Shown: one piece after another, positions 20,473 to 31,521 of the stretch
How the letters are laid out: the number at the start of each line of letters is the position of its first letter
How positions within the stretch are numbered: the stretch's first letter is position 1
NCBI RefSeq assembly: GCF_000006405.1
Contig: NW_003206658.1
Location: 910,802 to 974,801 of the forward strand
Direction of reading: 5' to 3'
Length of the DNA stretch: 64,000 bases
DNA from: Perkinsus marinus ATCC 50983
Taxonomy: Eukaryota > Perkinsozoa > Perkinsida > Perkinsidae
The notes under the pieces: model-generated
Told to the model about the DNA's origin: nothing
What the model saw: the letters and a program-made list of their open reading frames with translations, nothing else
The model's database searches: none
Program-made: the position numbers and the translations under genes

Positions 20473-21607
20473 CCTCATGTCTATCATCCGATGTACTGCT
20501 GCTGCTGCCAACAATAATATGTACGGCCTCACTTACTGTCATCACCTAGTTCATTATCACGTGGTGTCACATCTTAACATGATGATTGAAAGCTTTGATG
20601 ATGTTTACGCAGTAGACAAGGTTAGTTGTGGGTGCCGCAATGACCGTTTCATGTGGCGCACTACGAAAGATCTTCCGTGACAGTTACAGTGAAAATCATC
20701 GATCAATAGAATATCATGAATTTTGCTCATGACTCATTCGATGGTTGTCCGTGAAAACAGTGAATCCTGGAAATGGTGAACCGGAAAAATTTCCCGTGAA
20801 CCCTGATAACAGTGAAGGAACTTGCGCGCTCCACGAGCGAGCGCCACCAAAATTCAAGTCGAGATCCCCTTACGTCATATATGTTGTAATCGACCGGTTG
20901 GTCTAGCGGTTAGGCATTAAAGGTAGCAGCCGACTGTCCAAGGTTCAAATCTTTTGATCGACATGGCAATTTTGTAATTGAGACGCGGATTATGCTGGAC
21001 CGGGCCTGGGTGCGTGAATATGAGTTTGTGTTCATGAAGATGAGTTTGCGTGCAGGGCTTCATCCAGCGGCTTCACCCGGTGTTATCAAGAGTCTGATCG
21101 AGCGAGTATAAGTGTGCCATAGTTCTATCATTATCTGAGTTATCTCAGTTCTTCTTCGTTTATTTATCTTCGTTCGGTTCGGTTAGAAGATCGGTTCTAT
21201 CGACCTTCGGTCTAACTGTCTTGACTTGCCTCCGTCTTATATTTGTGGTATCGATCGACAGTAACTAAATACCCTACAACCGGCTAGTGCCACTACCGTA
21301 TCACTAAGTTAGCTGGTATATTACAAGAGCTGGAGTCGAGTTGGCTTATCTAGTTATAGCCGTGAGATATCGATTTTGGTACAGGTTCAACCGCGGCAGT
21401 TGAGGACTGTTGCCTGTTCGTATCGTTGCGCAACTGCTCTGTAACACGACTCATGGGGAGGAGACGAAATAAAGACGTATTATTGATAAGGAAGAGCACG
21501 CAAGTACAATAATCTGGCGCTTGCGTGCTCTCCACGTGAAAGAATGAGTGAAGGTTAAAGTCAGAGCTACAGACTATGGCTAGTTGAATCTCGGCTAAAT
21601 GGCAACA
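20473..21607 (-). repeat. Family-B LTR, copy A, remainder
   Basis: Continues the LTR interrupted by element A. It matches 22132-23273, differing by a CTG microsatellite (fewer units here, near 20502) and scattered substitutions. In minus-strand direction the LTR starts TGTTGCCATTTAGCC at 21607. Confidence 0.9.
20890..20961 (+). other. tRNA-like sequence inside family-B LTR (copy A)
   Basis: A 72-nt stretch has an A-box-like TGGTCTAGCGGTTAGG and a B-box-like GGTTCAAATCT at tRNA spacing. Its ends TCGACCG and TGATCGA can pair with one mismatch. A GGTAG/CTGTC stem with a 7-nt loop can form, but the base before the would-be anticodon is A instead of U, and the arms are not well spaced. It therefore looks like a tRNA-derived sequence and is unlikely to be a working tRNA gene. 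Confidence 0.5.
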
Positions 21608-21850
21608 TATCTACGGTCTCCAGATTCAATAGCCAACTACACCTCAAGATCTGACTCTATGCAGGACTTAGCGACATTATGATGAGAGACGGTGGATTCT
21701 CGACCTGACTTGATGTTACGTACTGAGAGACGTCTAACAACACCATCAGAGCCAGGGAGAGTCTTGACAACCCGAGCAGGATTGATAGACTTGCCGCTCT
21801 TGACAAAGATCAGGCTAGGCTTCGATCGTTCCACAGGAGACAAGTAGCTA
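21608..21850 (-). pseudogene. Truncated family-B pol C-terminus
   Basis: Minus-strand frame with VKSGKSINPARVVKTLPGS and GRESTVSHHNVAKSCIESD, nearly identical to the end of the pol frame at 23303. It is cut at about 21810, where unrelated sequence joins it directly to the next family-B LTR. This marks copy A as the 3' end of a second family-B insertion arranged head-to-tail with the next. Confidence 0.85.
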
Positions 21851-23273
21851 TGTGCCTGCGTGCCAGGCAACGTGACTGTGGTGTTAAGCCAATGCACGGC
21901 GTGTTGTGAGGTTCGGTATTATCACCGCCCTCTGCTGCCTATTGGCTTACACGCAGTCTCACCCAACATTCCCAAATAACTAATGCGTTGCGGTGAAGCG
22001 TGCCTTGGTGACTTTCTAAGCACGATACAATGATCCATATGGGAATCATGAATAGAAACCTCGGGTGAAATAAAGGGTCATGAGAAGGTGGTGAGGGTTC
22101 GAGTTATACCCAACCCATGGTATTATAACCCTCATGTCTATCATCCGATGTACTGCTGCTGCTGCTGCTGCTGCCAACAATAATATGTACGGCCTCACTT
22201 ACTGTCATCACCTAATTCATTATCACGTGGTGTCACATCTTAACATGATGATTGAAAGCTTTGATGATGTTTACGCAGTAGACAAGGTTAGTTGTGGGTG
22301 CCGCAATGACCGTTTCATGTGGCGCACTACGAAAGATCTTTCGTGACAGTTACAGTGAAGAACATCGACCAATAGGTTATCATGAATTTTGCTCATGACT
22401 CATTCGATGGTTGTCCGTGAAAACAGTGAATCCTGGAAATGGTGAACCGGAAAAATTTCCCGTGAACCCTGATAACAGTGAAGGAACTTGCGCGCTCCAC
22501 GAGCGAGCGCCACCAAAATTCAAGTCGAGATCCCCTTACGTCATATATGTTGTAATCGACCGGTTGGTCTAGCGGTTAGGCGTTAGAGGTAGCAGCCGAC
22601 TATCCAAGGTTCAAATCTTTTGATCGTCATGGCAATTTTGTAATTGAGACGCGGTTTATGCTGGACCGGGCCTGGGTGCGTGAATATGAGTTTGTGTTCA
22701 TGAAGATGAGTTTGCGTGCAAGGCTTCATCCAGCGGCTTCACCCGGTGTTATCAAGAGTCTGATCGATCGAGTATAAGTGTGACATAGTTCTATTATTAT
22801 CTGAGTTATCTCAGTTCTTCTTCGTTTATTTATCTTCGTTCGGTTCGGTTAGAAGATCGGTTCTATCGACCTTCGGTCTAACTGTCTTGACTTGCCTCCG
22901 TCTTATATTCGTGGTATCGATCGACAGTAACTAAATACCCTACAACCGGCTAGTGCCACTACCGTATCACTAAGTTAGTTGGTATATTACAAGAGCTGGA
23001 GTCGAGTTGGCTTATCTAGTTATAGCAGTGAGATATCGATTTTGGTACAGGTTCAACCGCGGCAGTTGAGGACTGTTGCCTGTTCGTATCGTTGCGCAAC
23101 TGCTCTGTAACACGACTCATGGGGAGGAGACGAAATAAAGACGTATTATTGAAAAGGAAGAGCACGCAAGTACAATAATCTGGTGCTTGCGTGCTCTCCA
23201 CGTGAAAGAATGAGTGAAGGTTAAAGTCAGAGCTACAGACTATGGCTAGTTGAATCTCGGCTAAATGGCAACA
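21851..23273 (-). repeat. Family-B 3' LTR, copy B (1.42 kb)
   Basis: In minus-strand sense it starts TGTTGCC (23273) and ends GGCACA (21851), giving TG...CA ends and short terminal inversion. It contains the same tRNA-like segment and CTG run as copy A, plus a stretch (AACAGTGAATCCTGG near 22430) related to the fold-back repeat at 28100. It also keeps the uninterrupted target site of element A near 22133. Only 175 bp of the matching 5' LTR survives, at 26856-27030. Confidence 0.8.
22556..22627 (+). other. tRNA-like sequence inside family-B LTR (copy B)
   Basis: Same 72-nt stretch as at 20890 with a few substitutions (GGTAG/CTATC stem kept). A- and B-box-like sequences are unchanged, which would suit an internal polymerase III-type promoter. 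Conservation may simply reflect recent common origin. Confidence 0.5.
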
Positions 23274-24991
23274 TATCTACGGTCTCCAGATTCAATAGCC
23301 AACTACACCTCAAGATCTGACTCTATGCAGGACTTAGCGACATTATGATGAGAGACGGTGGATTCTCGACCTGACTTGATGTTACGTACTAAGAGACGTC
23401 TAACAACACCATCAGAGCCAGGGAGAGTCTTCACAACCCGAGCAGGATTGATAGACTTGCCGCTCTTGACAAAGACCAACTCATCAGCAGCGAAAGAAAG
23501 AACTCCCGCTCTACCTCTACTGCCACCCCGGGCATTGCGGGTGGAACGATCCTTCAACCACTGAAAATGAAAAGAGAGAAAATAGTTTCTTACAGCTGAC
23601 AATCGCCTAGGAGGCGTCCCGAGAGCGCCTCCAGGTAAGAAACCCGGACCACCTTGACGAACAGCAGAAGATTTGATGAGGAGGTCGATACCGGGATCAT
23701 CATCCCCATCGCAGCGAACACCATCTTGAGACAATTCGAGCAAGGGCTCAGTGAGGCGATCTGTTCGTCGGATATAACCGAAACACAGACTATCAGGGCA
23801 TATAGTATTCACTTCCTCACCAGTACTGCTGATACCGAGCGGTCGCTGATTCATAATGAGCGAAATCTCCATCAACAACATCCGCAAGGAAGCAACGTCA
23901 GAATCAAATGTGGCGAATAGTCGCCTGAGTAATGGCAACTCACCAAAGAAGCGAAGTGGACGGCGAACTCCTTGTTTTCGGCGCTCATATAGAGACCCTT
24001 CAAATGGCGAGCGAGAAGCCAAATGCACACTTTGAATACCCAAGTTCTTGAGACCATCCAAGTATAAACTGCTGCGAAAGTAAGCCGCACGGTCTGAGAA
24101 GACGCACAATGGACGGCCGAACATCAAAGTCAGCTCCTTGATAGAATCCAGAGAGCACTTTGAGTCCTCTCTGGGAGTACTTAACAAAGTACAATGCCGT
24201 GCTGCAGCACAGATGCAGACAACGGCTTGGACCTTAGGTGCCAAGGAGACGTAGTCGATCCCGACGACACTGTAAGCAGGCAGTTTCATGAGTCTACTAA
24301 TGTCAAAAAAGGGTCCCCCACACGGAACGGCCCAGTTCTTAGGGAACGTCGCACAGAAGACACAGTGCTGCCGCACCGCTACAGTCGCGGATCGGAGTCT
24401 CTCAGCATGGAAGCCTTGACCAACCTTACCACACATATAGTCCACTCCACAGTGCCCATAACCTCGGTGGACATCTCGAAGAAGCATATCTCGGAGGAGA
24501 CCGCTAATTAGTGGCCGAAAGAGAACTACTGCGGAGGCAGAACTAGAGCGGAAGGTAAGTACTCCCTCAATGTCATAGTATGGGTCTGCTAGGTCCTTGC
24601 CTCGGACAGTAGCCACGGGCGGATTTCTCCCTTGGTCGATACGGAGAAGAACAAGTAGGTCATCCCGATCCCAACTCTGAGGGAAAGACGCAAAATCCCT
24701 CGCGCGAGGACCGCGACGAAACTTGTCATGAATGACGACCCGCCAAACTCGTAGACACCAGCGGGCGACCGCAACCTGACGGCATGCGAGGCTCAGACTC
24801 CAACAGCTACGTCGCAGCTTCAACGACAAAGGTTCACTGTCATCGGAGTAATCGGTGCTTAGTAGGGAGCTTCGTCCCTGGTCGCTGACTGCGAAACACC
24901 GATCCACGAAGATCTTCTCCTGCATAGCGAAGCTGGCTTCCGGAAAAACTTGCTGTATAACATAAAGAGCAGCCTCGTCAACCTCTGACAA
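23274..24991 (-). pseudogene. Family-B pol, integrase part
   Basis: A 562-codon open minus-strand frame (24991-23303). It contains the integrase zinc finger (LLRDVHRGYGHCG ... QHCVFCATF) and core residues in YSVVGIDYVS, VFSDRAAYF and FEGSLYERRK. A GPG-type linker and a basic C-terminal barrel (ADELVFVKSGKSINPARVV) follow. The GSLYER context resembles BEL/Pao-like integrases and that of element A. The frame itself is intact, but the RT upstream is deleted, so the element cannot be autonomous. It overlaps the RNase H frame by about 130 bases in another phase, so a frameshift lies near 24900-24990. Confidence 0.85.
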
Positions 24992-25608
24992 GGAGGATAT
25001 CGGGTGCTCTTCTTCGTGCGGCCTAGAATAGCCAGGGCCACAGTAATCAAAACACAGGTCATGGACTTGGACTGCTCCCAGAATTTCGGCCAGGACGAAG
25101 ATATCGTCGGCGAACGGATAATCGACAGAAACAGTGGCACGTTTGAGCAGTTGGAACAGTGGTAGAGATGCTTGTCCCTTGCCCCAGTGCTCAGTACTCG
25201 GCTGAGGTCGTCGGCCACGATATTCTGGGTCCCAGGAAGATGCATAATTTCATACGATCCGCAGGCCTTCCGTATCTCGCCCAACTCATTCCCTAGAGCC
25301 GAAGCGAGACGATGCGGAGCGTGGCGTTCCACCGCTGTGAACTTCAAAGTGCTGCAAGACGAAAGACACCAACGGACTGTACTGTGGTTGTCAGACTGGA
25401 TGATTGGTGGATCTAACGCGACCCGCGAGGTACTGAAGGACATTGAAAACAGTTGCCTCGAGATACGGGACAACCAACAGACACCACGATGAAGGGCCAT
25501 CATCTCCCTACGATTTGAGTGATACCGCTGCTGAAGAGCCGTCCAAGAACACGCGTCTCGGACTAGGGGCAACAGAGACCCATCACCTTGACGTAAGCCT
25601 ATAAACAC
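24859..25608 (-). pseudogene. Family-B pol, RNase H part
   Basis: Minus-strand frame with RNase H hallmarks: RREMMALHRGVCWLS, PIIQSDNHSTVRW and IMHLPGTQNIVADDLSRV, followed by a cysteine-containing linker (YHCSNCSNVPLF). The relic at 1794-2138 matches its end. It lies between RT and integrase as expected. Confidence 0.8.
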
Positions 25609-26395
25609 TCCTGCCCCAGAGGCGCTCGCATCAGATGTTCACAAGGAGATGATACCGAGTTCTTGATAAAGTCGATCCAACGTGAACGTATTTCCATCCA
25701 ACATCTCCATTGGTCCGCCGAGAAATCATCTTGGCCGAGCTCGCGAAACCATGATACCTTGTTCAAGACCGAGCCGAACAATCGGCGGGATATATAGATG
25801 TTGGCTATACATATGTCGGAGCATATAGAATGCTGAATGACAATCTGCAAAGATCAGTACCGCTGGCCGAAGGAGCCTCAGACAGCACATGAGCACAGGG
25901 ATGAAGATAGTATGAGTGGAACTCGACGGTAACGCCTGGTTCAAGGGCCTATAATCACAAACAAGACGACCATTTTTACTCGAGCCGGTCAGGAAAACCT
26001 CAGCAGCAGCAGCTGGAGGTTTGGAGGACATGCGCCGCCAGTGACCTCGGGAGACACGTGGAGACCAGTGACTGATACAGCAGCCGCTGTTTCGCACTCA
26101 ACTTGGCGTAGACCTTAGTGGCATATTGGTGACCCTTGCGAATATTCTTAGGTTTAGGGCAGCAAATCTCCCAGAAATAAGATTGGTAGTTCGGAAGCCT
26201 GCTCTTATCATCGCCCACAAACGGCACAAGCGCCGAGAAATAACCACGATGATCTTGACGGAATGGTTGACGATCACTCAAAGAAAGACAGTACTGAGTA
26301 ACCTGGGCTCAAGTCTCCTCCGAAACCTGGAGCTCGAGATACTCGGCAAGATCCATGGGGATGAAGATTCCCCGATTGACGGACTAGTCTTGCCA
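25609..26395 (-). pseudogene. Family-B pol, RT part with internal deletion
   Basis: Reading down the minus strand: QYATKVYAKLSAKQRLLYQS, then in another frame VCDYRPLNQALPSSSTH and FADCHSAFYMLRH (motif A). The sequence then jumps to a post-RT linker (ISRRLFGSVLNKVSWFRELG) in a third frame. The region that should hold motif B and the YxDD catalytic motif is missing, and no gag or protease lies upstream. This is a deletion-killed copy. Confidence 0.8.
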
Positions 26396-26424
26396 TGACC
26401 TTCCAGATCTTCGCAGAGGAAGCT

Positions 26425-26670
26425 TGTTATACATTTGGTATCAAAAATGGTATCATTTACTTTTTGTTATTGGTATCATTACCATTGGTATTATTTATTT
26501 TTTGGTATCATTTACTGACATTTGGTATACCGGTGCGGGCGAGTTTGTTGTTCACTATTGTCAGGCTTTCACCCGCTTTAGTGGGAGAAAAAGTCGCTAA
26601 AACGGATTCACTCGCCCTCCACCCTTTTCAGGATTCACTGTTTTCAGGCGGGACTCATTCGATTGATTGG
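26425..26670. repeat. Half copy of the fold-back repeat with TGGTATCATTTAC direct repeats
   Basis: Bases from about 26511 to 26670 are nearly identical to the left arm at 28083-28240 (GGTATACCGGTGCGGGCGAG, CTTTCACCCGCTTTAGTGGG). Before it, TTGGTATCA-type units occur five times within 90 bp. The right arm is absent. Confidence 0.8.
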
Positions 26671-26856
26671 GGCTCCCGGAGCAATCATCTGGAAGTGTAC
26701 AGTTAGTTGCAGACTTTAATGAATTACGACCAGTGGAAGTAGAACGGGCCTCGTACCCTACTGGCGGCGATGGTAACGAGGCCCTGTGGCTTTTCCCGGC
26801 TTCTGAGAAGGTCGAGTAATGACGCCCATCTCCGCGGACGCCGCAGCATTGAGGTT
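26660..26856. repeat. Module shared with 3080-3290
   Basis: See the entry at 3080. Here it ends exactly where the truncated family-B LTR begins (TTATCGTTGCGC), so it may mark a deletion or template-switch junction. Confidence 0.7.
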
Positions 26857-27030
26857 ATCGTTGCGCAACTGCTCTGTAACACGACTCATGGGGAGAAGAC
26901 GAAATAAAGACGTATTATTGAAAAGGAAGAGCCCGCAAGTACAATAGGCTGGTGCTTGCGTGCTGTCCACGTGAAGGTTAAAGTCAGAGTTACAGACTAT
27001 GGCTAGTTGAATCTCGGCTAAATGGCAACA
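26856..27030 (-). repeat. Truncated family-B 5' LTR
   Basis: Matches the first 175 bp (minus sense) of the family-B LTR: starts TGTTGCCATTTAGCC at 27030 and ends at GCGCAACGATA. The remaining 1.25 kb of the LTR is missing. Confidence 0.8.
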
Positions 27031-27573
27031 GACCTCAACTTGAGGTATTGACCAGCTAGGGCCAGTAAGCTTACCTAACTCAGCTCGCACGCCTCCTTAG
27101 CGGTTACGCCGGGTCCACGAGTTGTAATACAATGCTATCCAGGAGCTCAGTATAGAAGTTGTATTTCTTCATGTTCAAGAGGAACAGGCATTAGGACCTG
27201 TTGCCTCATGCATTGCTGTTTATCCTTGTTGTACTGCCAGAATTGTTCATCAACAAGGTTCCCATACTTCTTCTATAGTCACTACTATGGACTCAAACGC
27301 TTTGCTTATGGCAATCGTGTATTTCAGCTAGTTGGTAACGGATTGAAAACTCAATCCAGACAAAATATTTGATCAAAACTGGCGACAACACGGATTTCCG
27401 AATCCCGAATCCCGAAGAAAGAGCACCATTCAGTACTTCCCGAAGTACTACTTCCTGTCCACAACCATGGCATAGGGTGACTCAAAAGCTATTACTAGAC
27501 CGTTCGTGTTGCTCCTACTTCCGAGGAGTCGCTTCAAGAGGCGCAACGAAAAACTAGGCGTGGAAAAGATGAC
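27031..27573. other. Unassigned flank
   Basis: No recognised gene. Two short plus-strand frames cross it without motifs. It may be older element sequence into which family B inserted. Confidence 0.35.
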
Positions 27574-27957
<384 letters not shown>

Positions 27958-28099
27958 TGCGACCCGATCCGCAATAGTCTTAAGCTGCGGCTGCTGTGAG
28001 CAAGCTGACTACTTACACATTACCGGAGGGAGAGTGATCATTGAAAGTTGAATCGGTTCGGGGAGGAGTGGTAGAGAAATTACTGACATTTGGTATACC

Positions 28100-28355
28100 G
28101 GTGCGGGCGAGTTTGTTGTTCACTATTGTCAGACTTTCACCCGCTTTAGTGGGAGAAAAAGTCCCTAAAACGGATTCACTCGCCCTCCACCCTTTTCAGG
28201 ATTCACTGTTTTCAGGCGGGACTCATTCGATTGCCATGCGACTGATAACAGTGAATCCTGAAAATGGTGAAGTGCGAGTGAGTCCGAATTCGTGAGTATC
28301 TGACCCACTAAAAATGGTGAAAGCCTATTAACGGTGAAGACAAACTCGCCCGCCT
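28100..28355. repeat. Fold-back (long inverted repeat) element
   Basis: The left arm (28101-28222, GTGCGGGCGAGTTTG ... CAGGATTCACTG) and the right arm (about 28240-28354, ending CAAACTCGCCCGCC) are imperfect reverse complements over nearly the whole length, leaving a very short centre. Both arms carry CAGTGAATCCTGAAAA-type and CACTCG-type blocks. No gene. Related pieces lie at 26511-26670 and, more distantly, near 20755 and 22430. Confidence 0.8.
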
Positions 28356-28424
28356 TCATGTGGTGAATATCTTTGGTTTTTGTACCACTCTCCTGGGACT
28401 ATCTAACTTGAAATCACTACTCCC

Positions 28425-28659
28425 TGTCGCATAACTCTCCGCCGGTGTTGAGGAACTCCTCGACGACATGCGGTGACCAATAACACGACACTAAGATCTT
28501 GAGCCAAGATGGCTACAGAACCTCAATACTAGACACTTACAACGAGAAACGTAGGTTCTAAGAACCATACGATTCGCTATATGAGGAAAAGCGCACGCCC
28601 AATAATGCTACGTGCCTCACGATCTCAATACTCTAGTAAATACGTCAAAATACGTCACA
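28425..28659 (-). repeat. 3' LTR of element C
   Basis: Minus sense TGTGACGTATTTTG ... GAGAGTTATGCGACA. A purine tract, TGAGGGGATGAGAT (28660-28673 on the complementary strand), precedes it. It contains the spliced-leader-like motif at 28498-28518. Confidence 0.95.
28498..28518 (-). other. Spliced-leader-like motif in 3' LTR of element C
   Basis: The minus strand reads TGTAGCCATCTTGGCTCAAG; the dinoflagellate trans-spliced leader ends CGTAGCCATTTTGGCTCAAG. These 20 bases match at 18 positions, and the preceding base (C) also agrees. It is not followed by GT, so it is not an SL RNA gene; it looks like a leader fused to the element's 5' untranslated region. Confidence 0.8.
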
Positions 28660-28685
28660 ATCTCATCCCCTCAGGTGGCGACATC

Positions 28686-31388
28686 TTAAGGAGCCACCTC
28701 ATCTAAGCTCTCTTCTAGTAGGGTGTTTGTGACCTCATCCACTTTGATCTTCTTGACATCCCTCGGGGACAATCTCACAAAGGCTGCGACATTACCGATA
28801 GTTGATAGCTTACCATCGGGACCAATCCATAGTGGTAGAAGTCGTTCATCCAGTAGACGATACTCGTGGACCATATACTGACCGCTACCTGTCCAACGCT
28901 CAATCTTACCGTAATGACTCTTAGAATCTTGTGGATCTTTCCACAATATAAATTTAGTGTGCCTCAGTGAACGTGTAGACAGAGTAGGCTCTACAGAAAG
29001 CTCATCGTCAGTGATCTTGGGGTTTTCGTCGTCATTATAAAGTCCATTAGGAAGAAAGGCGTTCAGGTGATCAGCACTGTAGAGCTGGGAACGGTTACCA
29101 TTAGACTTGACTTCATAACAACGGGAACCGACCCTGCGTATAATCTCACCTTCCTGCCATATACGGTCGAATCTGTGGCTCGGTTGCGTCCATACCAAAA
29201 CCTTATCTCCCACATCGAACTCGTTCGGTTCGTTAGCCCGCTGCGGCGTACGCTCTTGCCAAAGCTTCCTCCAGTCCTCCACAATCCTTTCCCTCGACTT
29301 ATCGACTCTAGGAAATCTGGTAAACCGGCAGGCCTCACAAGACTTAACAATGCGTTTAATATCAGAACGAGCCTTGGGCCACCAGAAATTCGACATTATT
29401 AATCGATAAGTATTATTGATACCAATGTACCCATGTAATATATGAAAATAGAGAATAATTTCTTTAATGAATAACGGAGCACAAGCACTTCGTGGTAGAA
29501 CTATTTTAGGAGAATCATCATAGTACTTAGTACTAGTCTTAGTTAAAATCTTACAAAGTAGACCATTCACGACCATCATATGCTGCGCATACTTTTGGAT
29601 ACGAATAGATTCATCGTGAAGAACAGATACATTACTACTTAATACACGGAAAGTAGCAGCAGCCATGTCATCACGTTGCTGCTGAGATTGGATGAACCTC
29701 AATAAATAGTCATCACAATTGTTAATATGTTTATGACGCCATCCCTGGAAACACTCATTCAGCAGAATAAAGCATCTATAAGTAGGCAGATTATCAATAG
29801 TAGATAATGAGATTGTACAGCATTCTGGATGAGACTCAACGACAGATGGAAGTCCTCGAATGTCTCTCGCAGGAATATCTTGATTTATCCTCGAGAGCAA
29901 ATATGGTTGAGCATTTCGATCAGCTGATACATGAGTGAAGCGAACAAAGATCTTATACGAACGAACAAGTCTTAACATATCAAGACAGCACTCACGTAAT
30001 CGAGAGGTGGATAACCACTCTACTCCTTTCATCTTATGAGGGCGATCATCTAGTCGTCGGATCGCCGTAGTAGAATCACTCGAGAGAACGACTGACTCCA
30101 ACTGTGGGAAGAAACCATCGAGCAATGAAGAATAAAACTGCCCCAGAGAGCTGCTCAGACAGAAAAGTTCCCTCCTATTTGCATGCCAGAAACGAGCACA
30201 GGTAGCGAACAGGTGAGAACGCGCACAAAGGATTATCATATGCGGAATCGCAGCTTCTGTGGTGTCAGAAAGTACGGTAGAATACCATACAGATGCAAAC
30301 CCACAGTTCGAGGCATCATTCTCTATCACGAGAGACTTAACAGTGGAAAATAAGGGCAGCTCGAGAGGAATACGTGCTCATGATTCTACAGCAGCATTTA
30401 AATGCTTATTCACCTCCTTCTTGATGTCAGGAGGCAACACATCATCGAAAGCTATACTCTGGGACCCACTCACTCGACGGGCCCAATCACAATGCGCTCG
30501 AGCCTGTACTTCTTCTAACGATTGACGTAGATCTAGGAAGCGACCTGCTTGACGAAAGACCTCACGTTTAGTAGTGGAAACCGTAAAATTATTCACCGGT
30601 GGCTTCACGCGTAAGACACAGCCGTCCCACGCCCAGTAAGCACCCAGCCACTTGGAGTACTCATCTCTCCATACAGCTTTCTTCTCATACGGAATGTCGA
30701 ACCCCGCCAAATCCAACACTTTATAGAGTGTAGCCTCGAACTCATCCAAGTGTACTTTTGACGACACCACAACGATATCGTCCATCACTCTGAGAGTACG
30801 CACCAAAGTGTGGAATCGGTCGAGTATACTCCATAGTAGGTCCAATGAGTGCTCTAAGGCCCCTGGGCCTATCGCCAGCCCGAAGGTTAGGCGAGAGCTC
30901 CTCATTTCTATACCACGACCATAATTGATATAGACTGGCCTCACAATGGCGAGCCTATAAAAGGCCTTCGCCAAATCGTATTGGCGAATCTCCACAGACG
31001 GCGTAATGATGGAACGTAACTGCTGAGTAATACGACCGATGCTGTGCTTACGGCTCGATGCGACTGGTGCTCGTAAATTGAGTATCCTGGCATCTACAAC
31101 TGGCCTAATCCTCGTAGATTTAGCCATCGATATTATTGGAAATGCCTTGGCCCTATCCCTCGGCACTTCCTAGTCAGATACTCTCTCCCACCAATGGCGA
31201 TTTTCATACATTTTTAGCTCATCTAGCCAGAGCTCATACTGGTCAGGACTGAGCTTCTGCAACAATCTATTCAGAGACCACGACCGTTGCTCATTCGCAC
31301 TCTCGACTTCCTCCCAATCTACTAGAAATCGATACTCTTGCGACGGCGTATCGCGAACATCATCGGTTTCTAATTTAACCAATCGCAT
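28686..31388 (-). pseudogene. pol: Element C pol: RT, RNase H, zinc finger, C-terminal barrel; integrase core missing
   Basis: A single frame runs from 31388 to 28686, broken only by a TAG at 31170-31172 and a TGA at 30378-30380. RT: RPVVDARILN, QYDLAKAFYRLAI, FGLAIGPGALE, RVMDDIVVVSS (a VMDD catalytic box). RNase H follows (IENDASNCGFASVW, RRELFCLSS, VLSSDSTTAIRR, FTHVSADRNAQPYLLSR). The integrase HHCC finger is present (HILHGYIG ... CEACRFTRF), but then the frame passes directly to a post-core segment (VDKSRERIVEDWRKLW, FDVGDKVLVWT, GEIIRRVGSRCYEV). The DDE catalytic core of about 150 residues is absent without a frame loss. The tail resembles the relic at 1-617. Confidence 0.88.
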
Positions 31389-31521
31389 CTTGTAAGCTTC
31401 CGCATTCTTTATCGGTCTCCATCCAGAATCACAAAGCTTCTCAAGACACTGCTCGATCGAGTCGCAATTCTCGCATTCGCACTTACTATTACTATTAGGG
31501 ATGCTTGTCGGTGTCCAACTA

